DNA of 64,000 bases from Amycolatopsis arida. Lineage in GTDB: Bacteria; Actinomycetota; Actinomycetes; Mycobacteriales; Pseudonocardiaceae. Below, in pieces: positions 15,874 through 24,629 of this stretch; within the stretch, counting starts at the first letter, position 1; each line of letters begins with the position of its first letter. The notes beneath the pieces are model-generated. The model was not told where the DNA came from, did no database searches, and saw only the letters and a list, made by a program, of their open reading frames with translations. Location of the stretch: positions 545,160-609,159 of the forward strand of contig NZ_FOWW01000002.1 in the NCBI RefSeq assembly GCF_900115565.1. Direction: 5' to 3'. Both the position numbers and the translations under genes were made by a program.

Positions 15874-16764
15874 TCAGCGGTCGTGGTGGGGCGGGCGGTT
15901 CTCCAGGTGCCAGGAGTCAGTGTCGTCGCGGGGGCCGCGCTCGTCCGAGGTGGTCTCGGGCAGCACGTCGCCGAACACCGCGGCCAGCCGGCGATCATCC
16001 GGGCGGCGATCGGCCGGGCGGCGATCGGCCGGGCGGACCGCGCGGCGACGACCCGCCCGCGCGATCGGCGGAGCCGATGCCTCTGACCTCTCGGTCCTGG
16101 CCGACGGACCGACCGCACCCGGTGCGCCGCCCTCGTGCGGGGAACCAGCAGCCCGCCGCGGGACACCACCGCCGCTGGACGCATCAGCCCCACTCGACGC
16201 GCCACTCCTGCTCAATGCGCCGGACGCACTCAGGGAATCGGCGGCGCTCGGCGCGCCACCGGAGAGCGAGGAACCAGCAGGCTTCCGCGCGGCACCACCG
16301 TCGCCGGGCCCACCAGGCCCACTCGACGGATCGGCCTTACCCGGCGCACCCTCTCCGCTCACCGCACCCGACTCGACCGGCGAATCGGCCGCACCCGGCA
16401 CGGAAGCCCCGCTCGGAGCATCAGCACCCCTCCGCGAACCACCCCCGCTCGACGCGCCACCCCCGCTCGACGCACCACCCCCGCTCGACGCACCACCCCT
16501 GCTCGACGCGCCGGACGCACTCGGTGGATCGGCGGCACTCGGCTTGCCACCCCTACACGGGGACTCAGCCTTCCGGGAAACGGGCCCGCTGGGCACACGA
16601 CCCCCTTGCGCCGCGCCGGCGGTGTTCGGTGTGCCGGACGTGCCCGCGGTGGTGTCCCCGTCCGGCCGGTGGCTCTCGGGCGGCGCGCCGGTGGTGCCCG
16701 GGGCGTCCGAGCCACCGGGCTCGTCGGAGGCGTTCGGCTGGTCGCGGCGCCGCCGGTCGGCCAC
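15874..16764 (-). CDS. Intrinsically disordered Ser/Gly/Ala/Pro-rich protein
   Basis: A 296-residue low-complexity protein. After MADRRRRDQPNASDEPG it is almost entirely Ser, Gly, Ala, Pro and Asp, including three tandem ASSGGG units encoded by a near-exact 18-bp repeat at about 16440-16510. Only the C-terminus is ordered-looking: an Arg-rich stretch followed by LAAVFGDVLPETTSDERG and ENRPPHH. That tail recurs in actinobacterial proteins encoded next to moaB/mog, which is why I treat it as real. It starts 20 bp after moaB on the same strand. Function is unknown. Confidence 0.65.
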   Translation of the reverse strand: MADRRRRDQPNASDEPGGSDAPGTTGAPPESHRPDGDTTAGTSGTPNTAGAAQGGRVPSGPVSRKAESPCRGGKPSAADPPSASGASSRGGASSGGGASSGGGASSGGGSRRGADAPSGASVPGAADSPVESGAVSGEGAPGKADPSSGPGGPGDGGAARKPAGSSLSGGAPSAADSLSASGALSRSGASSGADASSGGGVPRRAAGSPHEGGAPGAVGPSARTERSEASAPPIARAGRRRAVRPADRRPADRRPDDRRLAAVFGDVLPETTSDERGPRDDTDSWHLENRPPHHDR

Positions 16765-16784
16765 GGATGGGTCCCCGCCGAGGG

Positions 16785-17291
16785 TCAGGCCTGGGCCTCG
16801 GCCAGGCCGGACAGCTCGCCGATCACGTACGGCACCAGACCGGACAAGGTGGCCATCCCGTCGCGGACGGCCGAGCGTGACCCGGCCAGGTTGACCACCA
16901 GGGTGCTGCCCGACACGCCGACCAGGCCGCGGGAGATCCCGGCGTCCACCGCGCCCGCCGCGAGGCCCGACGAGCGCAGCGCCTCGGCGATGCCGGGAAT
17001 CGGGCGGTCCAGCACGCCGGCGGTGGCGTCCGGTGTCACGTCCCGGGGCGACACGCCGGTGCCGCCGACCGTGATGACGAGGTCGGCACCCCCGATCACC
17101 GCCGTGTTGAGTGCGTTGCGGATGGCGACCGTCTCCGCGTGCACGACGACCGTGCCGTCGACGATGAAGCCGGCCTCCTCGAGGAGCTCGGTCATCAGCG
17201 GACCCAACGTCTCCTCGTTCTCACCGTGCGCCGCACGGTCGTCGACGATCACCACAAGGGCGCGGCCGAGCCGCTGTGCACTCCGTTCCAT
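16785..17291 (-). CDS. moaB: MogA/MoaB-family molybdopterin adenylyltransferase
   Basis: A 168-residue protein of the MoaB/Mog fold, which adenylylates molybdopterin before metal insertion. Signature segments are RALVVIVDDRAAHGENEETLGP, the GGADLVITVGGTGVSPRDVTPDA loop split across residues 75-98, and VVNLAGSRSAVRDGM. ATG at 17291 is preferred; a TTG at 17309 is possible. It corresponds to Rv0984 (moaB2), which lies between pepD and mscL in mycobacteria as here. Together with moeA it supports molybdenum-cofactor synthesis. Confidence 0.9.
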   Translation of the reverse strand: MERSAQRLGRALVVIVDDRAAHGENEETLGPLMTELLEEAGFIVDGTVVVHAETVAIRNALNTAVIGGADLVITVGGTGVSPRDVTPDATAGVLDRPIPGIAEALRSSGLAAGAVDAGISRGLVGVSGSTLVVNLAGSRSAVRDGMATLSGLVPYVIGELSGLAEAQA

Positions 17292-17521
17292 GGTCACCAC
17301 CGTAGTCAATCGGGCCGCGCCCGCCAGAACGAGCCGGCGATCGTCGGGAGAACGCGACGACCGGCGAGGGCCCGGGTGGGACTGTCACCCGCCCGGCGGG
17401 CGTCCACCGCCCCGACACTTTCCAACCGGAAACCCGGGCGCCGCCCCGCGGGCGTGCCGCGCCCGACACCGGGAGCCCGGCGCCCGCCCGGCCGGGCGCC
17501 CGGCGGCCAGCGTCGAGAGGG

Positions 17522-17707
17522 TCAGCCGGTGGCCAGCGGGAGGCGCACCTCGAACCGGCACCCCGGCCCGTGGTTGCGCACCCTGATCCGTCCCCGGTGC
17601 GCCTCCACCAGGCCTTTCGCGATCGCCAGGCCGAGCCCGCCACCGGCGGACCCCCCGACCCGCTCCGGCGTGCGCGCCTGGGTACCCCGGAACGCCACGT
17701 CGAACAT
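17522..17707 (-). pseudogene. 3' fragment of a sensor histidine kinase
   Basis: Sixty-one codons carry the G2 box of a HATPase domain ([20 protein letters not shown]) and a normal ending ([13 protein letters not shown]). The dimerisation and sensing parts are absent; coding stops abruptly at 17707. It cannot be functional alone. It abuts the WYL fragment starting at 17710 on the other strand. Confidence 0.7.
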
Positions 17708-17709
17708 GG

Positions 17710-18069
17710 AAGGTCTACGCCCTCGATCGGGTCGATGGCGTCCAACCGCTCGGCACCCGCTTCCCGGTTCCCGAGCCGCCGCCCGACGCCGCCGCGTTCG
17801 TCGCCGACACGCTCGCGCACGGGCCGTGGCGGCACCGCGTCCGCGTGCGGGTGCACACGTCGGCCGACCTCGCCCGCGAGCTCGTCGACCCCAGCGTCGC
17901 CACCGTCGTCGACCACGGCGACGAGTGCGAGCTCCGCTTCGGCACGGACGACCTCGACTGGGCGGCCCGCTGGCTCGCCTACCTGGATCTCGACCTCGAC
18001 GTCATCGAACCGGCCGCGCTCGTCGACCGGCTGCGTGCCCTGGGCCGATGGCTACTCGAGCGGTACTGA
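17710..18069 (+). pseudogene. 3' fragment of a WYL-domain transcriptional regulator
   Basis: From 17710 the frame reads [20 protein letters not shown], typical of the end of a WYL domain. It continues to the C-terminal part [17 protein letters not shown] and LGRWLLERY, the usual ending of YafY-like regulators. The helix-turn-helix half is missing. The breakpoint coincides to within 3 bp with the loss of the divergent histidine kinase, so one deletion probably removed both 5' ends. An internal GTG at 17845 could allow a 74-residue product. Confidence 0.65.
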
Positions 18070-18085
18070 CCACGCGGAACACGAC

Positions 18086-18130
18086 GCACCGGGTGCGGCC
18101 GTTCCAGGGGGTGCCGGCCGCACCCGGTGC
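18086..18130. terminator. Strong hairpin downstream of the WYL fragment
   Basis: A perfect 16-bp stem, GCACCGGGTGCGGCCG paired with CGGCCGCACCCGGTGC, with a 13-nt loop. There is no T run, as usual in GC-rich actinomycetes. It can serve either strand. Confidence 0.65.
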
Positions 18131-18167
18131 GCTGTCCGGCCCGCGGCGAGCGGAACCGGGGCTTGGT

Positions 18168-18188
18168 CTCGGCCGCGAGGCGGCCGAG
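18168..18188 (-). terminator. Hairpin directly after htrA
   Basis: CTCGGCCGC, GAG, GCGGCCGAG forms a 9-bp stem with a 3-nt loop, 4 bp downstream of the htrA stop. Confidence 0.55.
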
Positions 18189-18192
18189 CGTC

Positions 18193-19743
18193 CTACCTGG
18201 TCTCGACGTCCTGCCCGCCCAACGTCACCTCGATGGTGCGCGAGCCGTCGACGGTGAGGGTGACCCGCTCGTCGGGCGCCCGGGTACGGATCGCGGCGAC
18301 CAGGGTGTTCGCCCCGTCCACCGGGCGGTCGTCGATCTTGGTGATCACGTCGCCGGCCTTGAGCCCGGCCTGCTCGGCGGGGCTGCCCGGCTCGACGGCC
18401 ATCACCACCGCGCCGCCGTTGGGGCTGTTGCCCACCTGCGCGCCGATGTAGGTCTGCTTCGCCTTGCCGGTGTTGATGATGTCGTCGGCGGTCCGGCGCG
18501 CCTGGTCGATCGGGATGGCGAACCCGATGCCGACGTTGCCCCCCTCCGACTGCGCCCCCGGCAGCCCGGACTGCGGGCTGTAGATCGCCGAGTTGATCCC
18601 GATGACCTGCCCGGCCATGTTCACCAGCGGCCCGCCGGAGTTGCCCGGGTTGATCGCCGCGTCGGTCTGGATGGCGTCCATCACCGTGGTCTGGTCGCCC
18701 TGCCCCCCGCCGGCGCTCACCGGGCGGTGCAGCGAGCTCACGATGCCCGCGGTGACCGTGCCGGCCAGCTCGAACGGCGAGCCGATGGCCACCACGCTCT
18801 GCCCGACCCGCAGGTCGTCGGAGCGGCCCAGCTCGACCGGCTTGAGGTTGCCGACCCCGTCGACCTTGACCACGGCGATGTCGGTCGTCGGATCCCGGCC
18901 GATGATCTTCGCCGGCACCTTCTTCCCGTCCTGGAACACCGCCTGGATCTGCCCGGCACCGCCGGACGCGGACTCCACGACGTGGTTGTTGGTGAGGATG
19001 TAGCCGTCCTCGCTGAGCACGAAGCCGGAGCCCTCGCCGGCACCGGCGCGTCCCACCACCTGCAGCTGCACCACGCTGGGCAGCACCTTCGTGGCCACCG
19101 CCTCGACGGTGCCCTCCGGGGGCGCGGCGGTCTGCTTGGCCGTCGGCTGCTGGTGCAGCGCGTTGACCACCGACCCGCCGCCGCTGTTGTTGTCGGCCAC
19201 CAGGTAGCCCGCGATGCCACCGGCGCCGCCACCGACGAGCAGTGCCAGCACGGCCGCACCGGCCACCACACGACTCCCGCCGCGTGCCCGGCTCCGGTTC
19301 GGCGCCGGGGGCGCGGGGAACATCGTGGTGGACCCGGCGGGTGGGTAGCTCGAGCCCTGCTCGCCGTGCTCGGAGCGGGCACCGTGGGACTCCCCCTCGG
19401 GCGCTCGCTCACCGTGCTCGCCGCCGGCGCTCCCCGCCGGGAAACCCCCACCGGCGGGCTGTCCGCTGTGGCCGGTCACGGCGCTGCCGTAGAGCGGCCC
19501 GGACGGGTCGCCGGGGCCCGGCTGGGCCGGCGAGCCCGGCCGGGCCTCCGAATACCCCGAGCCTGGCTGGGGTGGCGAGCCGGACTGGGCCTGTGCCGAC
19601 CACGGGTTCGGGGCGGGCTGCCCGCCCACCGCCGGCGTGCCGTGCGGCGGGGTCCTGGGCTCGTCGTGGCTCGCGGGCCAGCCGCCGTGTTCCGGTGTGC
19701 CGGGCGTGTCCGATGCGGCCCGGCGGTCCTCGTTCTCGGTCAT
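18193..19743 (-). CDS. pepD: HtrA/DegP-like membrane serine protease (PepD type)
   Basis: An envelope quality-control protease of 516 residues. A roughly 150-residue Pro/Gly/Ser-rich cytoplasmic region precedes a single membrane helix (VVAGAAVLALLVGGGAGGIAGYL). The trypsin-like domain carries His in LTNNHVVE, Asp in TTDIAVVKV and Ser in NPGNSGGPLV. A C-terminal PDZ domain follows (YIGAQVGNSPNGGAVV, LKAGDVITKID). It matches Rv0983 (PepD), a target of the MprAB stress system. A repeat identical in layout to one upstream of mprA lies 23 bp before the ATG (19766-19782). GTGAAGGC precedes the start. Confidence 0.93.
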   Translation of the reverse strand: MTENEDRRAASDTPGTPEHGGWPASHDEPRTPPHGTPAVGGQPAPNPWSAQAQSGSPPQPGSGYSEARPGSPAQPGPGDPSGPLYGSAVTGHSGQPAGGGFPAGSAGGEHGERAPEGESHGARSEHGEQGSSYPPAGSTTMFPAPPAPNRSRARGGSRVVAGAAVLALLVGGGAGGIAGYLVADNNSGGGSVVNALHQQPTAKQTAAPPEGTVEAVATKVLPSVVQLQVVGRAGAGEGSGFVLSEDGYILTNNHVVESASGGAGQIQAVFQDGKKVPAKIIGRDPTTDIAVVKVDGVGNLKPVELGRSDDLRVGQSVVAIGSPFELAGTVTAGIVSSLHRPVSAGGGQGDQTTVMDAIQTDAAINPGNSGGPLVNMAGQVIGINSAIYSPQSGLPGAQSEGGNVGIGFAIPIDQARRTADDIINTGKAKQTYIGAQVGNSPNGGAVVMAVEPGSPAEQAGLKAGDVITKIDDRPVDGANTLVAAIRTRAPDERVTLTVDGSRTIEVTLGGQDVETR

Positions 19744-19765
19744 GCCTTCACCATGCGCCTCGGTC

Positions 19766-19782
19766 CTGAGAGCGGGCTGAGT
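19766..19782 (-). promoter_or_regulatory. MprA-type direct repeat upstream of pepD
   Basis: On the minus strand: ACTCAG, 5 bp, TCTCAG (11-bp period). The same layout, TCTCAG-N5-TCTCAG, occurs upstream of mprA at 23965-23981. An 11-bp tandem hexamer fits an OmpR-family dimer bound head-to-tail, and pepD is a known MprA target in mycobacteria. Confidence 0.6.
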
Positions 19783-19807
19783 CGAACCTGTGGGTAACTG
19801 GGTGATT

Positions 19808-20890
19808 TCACCGAGTGTCCCGCAGCCGCCGCGCGATCTGCTCCGGTGTCGCGTCGTTCACCCACACCGCCATACCCGACTCCGAACCCGCAAGATACTT
19901 CAGCTTGTCCGGGGCTCGCAGCACGGAGAACAGCTCCAGGTGCAGCCAGCAGAGGTCGCGGTCGCGCCGGACCGGCGCCTGGTGCCACCCGGCGACGTAG
20001 GGCAGCGGGCGGTCGTAGAGCGCGTCGCAGCGACGCAGCACCTCGAGGTAGACCTCGGCGAAGTCGGCCCGCTCCCACTCGGTCAGCTCGGCGAGATCGG
20101 CCACCCGGCGGTGCGGCACCAGCTGCACCTGCACCGGCCAGCGCGCGGCCGGCGGCACGAACGCCGTCCAGCACTCGCCGGCGGCGACCACGCGCTCACC
20201 CGACGCCCGCTCGGCGGCCAACACGTCGCCCAGGACGTGCCGACCGTGCTCGGCCCGGTAAGCGCGGGCGACCTCGATCATCCGCTCGGTGCGCGGCGTG
20301 ACGAACGGGTAGGCGTAGATCTGGCCGTGCGGGTGATGCAGGGTGACCCCGATCTCCTCGCCCCGGTTCTCGAAGGGGAAGACCTGTTCCACCCCCGCCA
20401 GCCGGGACAGCTCGGCGGTCCGATCGGCCCACGCGGCGAGCACGGTCCGCACCCGCCGGGGGCTCAGCTCGGCGAACGAGCGGTCGTGCTCGCTGGTGAA
20501 GCAGACCACCTCGCAGCGGCCCCGGCCCGGCTCGACCGGCACCAGCCCCGACCCGTCCACCGTGGGTCCGGGGCCGGCGGCGTCCTCGGCGAAGGACGGG
20601 AAGCGGTTCTCGAACACCACCACCTGGTAGTCGGGCTCTGGGATCTCGCTGGGCTTGCCGGGACGGGTGGGGCAGAGCGGGCACAGGTCGGCCGGCGGCT
20701 TGTAGGTGCGGGTCTGCCGGTGCGCGGCCATCGCGACCCACTCGCCGGTGAGCGGGTCGCGGCGGATCTCGGAGCGCGCGGTCACCGGCGGCAGGTCCCG
20801 GGTGTCCTCGGCCGTGCGCGGCGGCGCGCCCGGCTCGTCGTAGTAGACGATCTCCCGCCCGTCGGCGAGCCGGCGCACGGTCCTCAGCAC
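19808..20890 (-). CDS. galT: Galactose-1-phosphate uridylyltransferase
   Basis: Leloir-pathway enzyme that exchanges UMP between UDP-glucose and galactose-1-phosphate. It has about 360 residues. The zinc-site cysteines CPLCP are near residue 80, and the catalytic HPH triad lies in GVTLHHPHGQIYAYPF. A second His cluster is in GWHQAP. GTG at 20890 overlaps the deoR stop by 7 bp, so the upstream ATG at 20923 is not needed. galK and galE are not in the window; galU is 7 kb away. Confidence 0.92.
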   Translation of the reverse strand: MLRTVRRLADGREIVYYDEPGAPPRTAEDTRDLPPVTARSEIRRDPLTGEWVAMAAHRQTRTYKPPADLCPLCPTRPGKPSEIPEPDYQVVVFENRFPSFAEDAAGPGPTVDGSGLVPVEPGRGRCEVVCFTSEHDRSFAELSPRRVRTVLAAWADRTAELSRLAGVEQVFPFENRGEEIGVTLHHPHGQIYAYPFVTPRTERMIEVARAYRAEHGRHVLGDVLAAERASGERVVAAGECWTAFVPPAARWPVQVQLVPHRRVADLAELTEWERADFAEVYLEVLRRCDALYDRPLPYVAGWHQAPVRRDRDLCWLHLELFSVLRAPDKLKYLAGSESGMAVWVNDATPEQIARRLRDTR

Positions 20891-21720
20891 GCGTCCTCCG
20901 TGTTCCCGGCGTCGCCGGCGCACCGCGGAGTCGACCGGGCGGCCCCGCGCGCCGGCGCGACCATCAGCTCACCCACGTGCTCGGCGAGCACCTTCCTGGC
21001 GTGGTCGGGCAGGCCGTCGTCGGTCACCACCACGTGTGCCTCAGCCAGCTCGGCGATGGTGGAGATCCCGATCGTGGCCCACTTGGTGGAGTCGGCGAGC
21101 ACCACCAGCGTGCGGCCGGCCTCGACCAGCGCCCGGTCGGTCTCGCTCTCGGTGAGGTTCGGCGTGGTGAACCCGGGCCCCTCCGCCATGCCGTGGACGC
21201 CGAGGAAGACCATGTCCAGGTGCAGGGTGCGCAGGCTGTGCACGGCGACCGGACCGACCAGCGCGTCGGACGGGGTGCGCACGCCGCCGGTCAGCACGAC
21301 CGTGCGGTCCGGCTGGTTGGCCGCCCGCAACACGTCGGCGACCCGGATCGAGTTGGTGACGACGGTGAGCCCCGGAACGTGGTCGAGCGCTCTGGCCAGG
21401 GTCCAGGTGGTGGTGCCCGCGGAGAGGCCGATCGCGGTGCCGGGCCGGACGAGGGTCGCGGCCAGCTCGGCGATGGCCTCCTTCTGCGCGCGCTGGCGCA
21501 CCGACTTGGCCTCGAACCCCGGCTCGTCGATGCTCGTGCCGCCCACCGAGGTGGCGCCGCCGTAGACTTTCTCGACCAGGCCCCGGCTGGCGAGGACGTC
21601 CAGGTCGCGGCGCACGGTCATGTCGGAGACGCCCAACCTGGCCACCAGGTCGCTCACCCGCACGGCCCCGGTTCGCCGCGTCTCCTCCAGGATGATCGCT
21701 TGCCGCTGCCGCGCCAGCAC
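20884..21720 (-). CDS. DeoR-family sugar-responsive repressor
   Basis: A 278-residue regulator. The N-terminal DeoR helix-turn-helix (RQRQAIILEETRRTG, LGVSDMTVRRDLD) precedes a phosphosugar-sensing domain with GLSAGTTTWTLARAL, VVLTGGVRT, and the final DSTKW segment. It overlaps galT and so probably represses galT in the absence of a galactose-pathway phosphosugar. GTG at 21720 is the start. A 9-bp inverted repeat at 21788-21815 upstream is its candidate operator. Confidence 0.88.
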   Translation of the reverse strand: MLARQRQAIILEETRRTGAVRVSDLVARLGVSDMTVRRDLDVLASRGLVEKVYGGATSVGGTSIDEPGFEAKSVRQRAQKEAIAELAATLVRPGTAIGLSAGTTTWTLARALDHVPGLTVVTNSIRVADVLRAANQPDRTVVLTGGVRTPSDALVGPVAVHSLRTLHLDMVFLGVHGMAEGPGFTTPNLTESETDRALVEAGRTLVVLADSTKWATIGISTIAELAEAHVVVTDDGLPDHARKVLAEHVGELMVAPARGAARSTPRCAGDAGNTEDAC

Positions 21721-21787
21721 CGCCCACTCCGTCCCCGCAGAACAGTCTCAACTGCACAAAATCCTACACGAGTAAACATCGATCCTG

Positions 21788-21815
21788 TTCACCCTTATGA
21801 TATACGAAGGGTGAA
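21788..21815. promoter_or_regulatory. AT-rich inverted repeat upstream of deoR-galT
   Basis: TTCACCCTT (21788-21796) and AAGGGTGAA (21807-21815) are exact reverse complements around a 10-bp AT-rich spacer. It lies 68 bp before the deoR start in unusually AT-rich DNA. It may be the DeoR operator or a terminator for mprB. Confidence 0.5.
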
Positions 21816-21876
21816 AAGTTGGTGACTAACCGTGTTCATCCGGTAGTTCGTCACCCGGGTACAACGCATGTTCCCC

Positions 21877-23256
21877 TCATCCGGGTATGCCGGGCAGCCG
21901 CATCGTCAGCAACGCGCCGCCCTCCGGCGCGTTGCCGGCGTACACGACCCCGCCGTGCCGCTCCGCCGCCTGCTTCACAATCGCCAGCCCCAGGCCGGAG
22001 CCGGGCAGGGTGCGGGCCTCCGACGAGCGGTAGAAGCGGTCGAAGACCTTGGGCAGGTCGGCGGGCGCGATGCCCGGCCCGAAGTCGGCGACCTCCACGA
22101 CCGCGGTCCCGTCGCCCAGCGGGCGCAGCCGCACCCGGACGGACGAGCCGTCCGGCGCGAACTTCACCGCGTTGTCTAGCAGGTTCAGCACCGCGCGCTC
22201 CAACGCGCTGGAGTCACCGCTGAGCACCCACGGCTCGAGCCGCACGTCGAACCGGATCTCGCCGGCCCGCCGCCGCGCCCGGTCCAGCGCGCGCTCCACG
22301 ACCTCGACCAGGTCCACCCGCTCGAACTCGGCGCGCGGCTCGTCCTGCCGGGCCAGCTCCACCAGGTCGCCGATCAGCTGGGTGAGCTCGTCGAGCTGGC
22401 CGCGGATGTCGGCCTCGATGTCGGCCCGGTCCCGCTCGGACAGCCGGGGGCCGGCGGACCGGCTGGCCGAGAGCAGCAGCTCCAGGTTGGTGCGCAGCGA
22501 CGTCAACGGGGTGCGCAGCTCGTGGCCGGCGTCGGCGACCAGCTGGCGCTGCCGCTCCCGGGACTCGGCGACCGTGCCGAGCATGGTGTTGAAGCTGTGC
22601 GTGAGTCGGGCCAGCTCGTCGTCACCGCTGACCGGGATCGGCCGCAGGTCGCCGGTGCGGGCGATCCGCTCGGTGGCCGAGGTGAGCCGCTCCACCGGCC
22701 GAAGCCCGGCACGGGCCACCGCGGTGCCGGCGAGCGCAGCCACGACGATCCCCGCGCCACTGATCAGGAACAGCACCACGGACAGCTGGTTCAAGGTGCG
22801 CTTGGTCGGGCCGAGCGGCTGGGCCAGCACCATGGCCTGCCCGGCACCGGAGGGCAGTGCCACCACCCTGCTGTCGGTCGCCGGGTCGGTGCGCAGGGAG
22901 ATCGACGCGTTGCCCCTGGCGACGGCCAGCTCCTGCGGCCCCCACGGCGGCTGGCCGCCCTCCCCTGGGTAGGTGATGGTCCCCTGCGCGCTCAGCAGCC
23001 CGATCTGGATGTCGGAGCTGGCCAGGAAGGCACCGGGAATCTGCTGCAGCCGGCTCTGCACCGGCGGGGTCTCCACCGCGGCGGCGGCGCGCTGGACGAG
23101 GCTGTCGTCGAGCTGCTGGTAGAGGTTGGTGCGGACGGTGTGGTAGGCGCCCAACGACACCAGGCCGACCGCGCCGGCCACGCAGATCGCCGCCAGCAGC
23201 GTGACACGACTGCGCAGCGAGAACCGCCGGGAACGTCCCACGGCGGGAACGGTCAC
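21877..23256 (-). CDS. mprB: Sensor histidine kinase, MprB-like
   Basis: A 459-residue membrane kinase. It has TM1 ([19 protein letters not shown]), an extracytoplasmic domain of about 130 residues, TM2 ([21 protein letters not shown]), a HAMP domain, the H box [18 protein letters not shown], the N box [11 protein letters not shown] and the G box [18 protein letters not shown]. It phosphorylates the MprA-like regulator encoded just upstream; the GTG at 23256 overlaps the mprA stop as GTGA. Synteny with pepD and moaB supports the MprAB assignment for envelope stress. Confidence 0.88.
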   Translation of the reverse strand: MTVPAVGRSRRFSLRSRVTLLAAICVAGAVGLVSLGAYHTVRTNLYQQLDDSLVQRAAAAVETPPVQSRLQQIPGAFLASSDIQIGLLSAQGTITYPGEGGQPPWGPQELAVARGNASISLRTDPATDSRVVALPSGAGQAMVLAQPLGPTKRTLNQLSVVLFLISGAGIVVAALAGTAVARAGLRPVERLTSATERIARTGDLRPIPVSGDDELARLTHSFNTMLGTVAESRERQRQLVADAGHELRTPLTSLRTNLELLLSASRSAGPRLSERDRADIEADIRGQLDELTQLIGDLVELARQDEPRAEFERVDLVEVVERALDRARRRAGEIRFDVRLEPWVLSGDSSALERAVLNLLDNAVKFAPDGSSVRVRLRPLGDGTAVVEVADFGPGIAPADLPKVFDRFYRSSEARTLPGSGLGLAIVKQAAERHGGVVYAGNAPEGGALLTMRLPGIPG

Positions 23257-23948
23257 GGCGGGGTGTCCCGCAACACGTAGCCGACGCCGCGCACGGTGTG
23301 GATGAGCCGGGGCTCGCCGCCGGCCTCGGTCTTGCGCCGCAGGTACCCGACGTAGACCTCGAGCGCGTTGCCCGAGGTCGGGAAGTCGTAGCCCCACACC
23401 TCCTCGAGGATGCGGCCACGGGTGAGCACGTGCTTCGGGTAGGAGAGGAACAGCTCGAGCAGCGCGAACTCGGTGCGGGTCAGGCTGATCGGCCGGTCGC
23501 CGCGGCGCACCTCCCGGGTGCCGGGGTCGAGGCTGAGGTCGGCGAAGGAGAGCACCTCGGCCTGCTCGGCCTGGCTCTCCGGGCCCGCCCTGCGCAGCAG
23601 CGCGCGCAGCCGGGCCAGCAGCTCCTCCAGGGCGAACGGCTTGGGCAGGTAGTCGTCGGCGCCGGCGTCGAGCCCGGCCACCCGGTCGGAGACGGTGTCC
23701 CGCGCGGTGAGCACCAAGATGGGCAGGTCGTCGCCGGTGCTACGGAGCCGGCGCGCCACCTCGAGGCCGTCCAGCCGGGGCATCATGACGTCGAGGACCA
23801 TGGCGTCGGGGCGGTGGGCGACGATCGCGTCGAGCGCCTGCGCCCCGTCACCGGCCAACTCGACGTCGTAGCCGTTGAACTCCAGCGAGCGGCGCAGGGA
23901 CTCCCGGACCGCCCTGTCGTCGTCGACCACCAGAATGCGCATGCGCAC
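23253..23948 (-). CDS. mprA: OmpR-family response regulator, MprA-like
   Basis: A 231-residue response regulator. The receiver domain carries the acidic pocket VVDDDRAV, the phospho-acceptor Asp in [13 protein letters not shown], and Lys in YLPKPF. The C-terminal winged helix contains [13 protein letters not shown] and [16 protein letters not shown]. It may start at ATG 23948 or ATG 23942; TAACAC sits 6-7 bp upstream of the latter, suggesting a leaderless mRNA. A tandem TCTCAG repeat at 23965-23981 suggests autoregulation and shared control of pepD. Confidence 0.9.
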   Translation of the reverse strand: MRMRILVVDDDRAVRESLRRSLEFNGYDVELAGDGAQALDAIVAHRPDAMVLDVMMPRLDGLEVARRLRSTGDDLPILVLTARDTVSDRVAGLDAGADDYLPKPFALEELLARLRALLRRAGPESQAEQAEVLSFADLSLDPGTREVRRGDRPISLTRTEFALLELFLSYPKHVLTRGRILEEVWGYDFPTSGNALEVYVGYLRRKTEAGGEPRLIHTVRGVGYVLRDTPP

Positions 23949-23964
23949 AGTGTTACCCGCCCGG

Positions 23965-23981
23965 CTGAGACCGCGCTGAGA
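23965..23981 (-). promoter_or_regulatory. MprA-type direct repeat upstream of mprA
   Basis: Minus-strand TCTCAG-CGCGG-TCTCAG, a perfect hexamer repeat with 11-bp period, 17 bp before the first mprA ATG. It is the same layout as upstream of pepD. Confidence 0.6.
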
Positions 23982-23994
23982 GCCACGCGGCGGT

Positions 23995-24615
23995 TCACTC
24001 GGCGGGCGCGCCGGTGCCGCGGGCGACCGGGGCGTTCCAGCGCCGCCACAGCGCCACCACCCGCACGGTGACCACGACGGCCGCCGCGACCACGGTCACC
24101 GGCCCCGGCGGGAGCCGCAGCAGGTGGCCGGCGCCGACCAGCACCGCGCCGGCCAGCGCGGCGAGGGCGTAGATCTCCCTGCGCAGCACCAGCGGGATCT
24201 CCCGGAGCAGGACGTCACGCAGGGCGCCGCCGCCGATGCCGGTGGTCCTGCCCACCAGGCACGCGGTGTAGACCGGGGCGCTGGCGCCCAGGGCGATGGC
24301 GGTGCCGGTGGTGGCGAAGACGCCGAGGCCCACCGCGTCGGCGAGCAGCACGGCCTTGCGCAGCCGGGCGAACACCGGGTGGAAGGCGAACACCGCCAGC
24401 GCGGTGGCCGCGGCGACCGCGAGGTAGGGCCAGGTGCGCAGGGTGGTGGGCGGGGTGATGCCGAGCAGGACGTCCCGGATGATCCCGCCGCCGAGCGCCG
24501 TGGTGAGGCCGAGCACGACGACGCCGAAGACGTCGAGCCGGGCCCATACCGCGGCGAACGCGCCCGAGGCGGCGAAGGCCACGAGGCCGAGCATCTCGAA
24601 CGCGGCGAGCAGCAT
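23995..24615 (-). CDS. TRIC/UPF0126-family membrane channel protein
   Basis: A 206-residue protein with about seven hydrophobic helices and an internal duplication typical of the bacterial TRIC (YicG/UPF0126) family. The conserved glycine/arginine loops are [13 protein letters not shown] in the first repeat and [16 protein letters not shown] in the second. Family members form trimeric cation channels; the physiological role in bacteria is unclear. ATG at 24615 lies 15 bp after the LuxR-type gene, so the two are probably cotranscribed. Confidence 0.85.
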   Translation of the reverse strand: MLLAAFEMLGLVAFAASGAFAAVWARLDVFGVVVLGLTTALGGGIIRDVLLGITPPTTLRTWPYLAVAAATALAVFAFHPVFARLRKAVLLADAVGLGVFATTGTAIALGASAPVYTACLVGRTTGIGGGALRDVLLREIPLVLRREIYALAALAGAVLVGAGHLLRLPPGPVTVVAAAVVVTVRVVALWRRWNAPVARGTGAPAE

Positions 24616-24629
24616 GGCGCTGTTCGGTG

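Noticed and set aside
16430-16520. CRISPR-like short repeats
   Set aside because: The repeats encode ASSGGG units in a disordered protein, have no spacers of constant length and no cas genes nearby.
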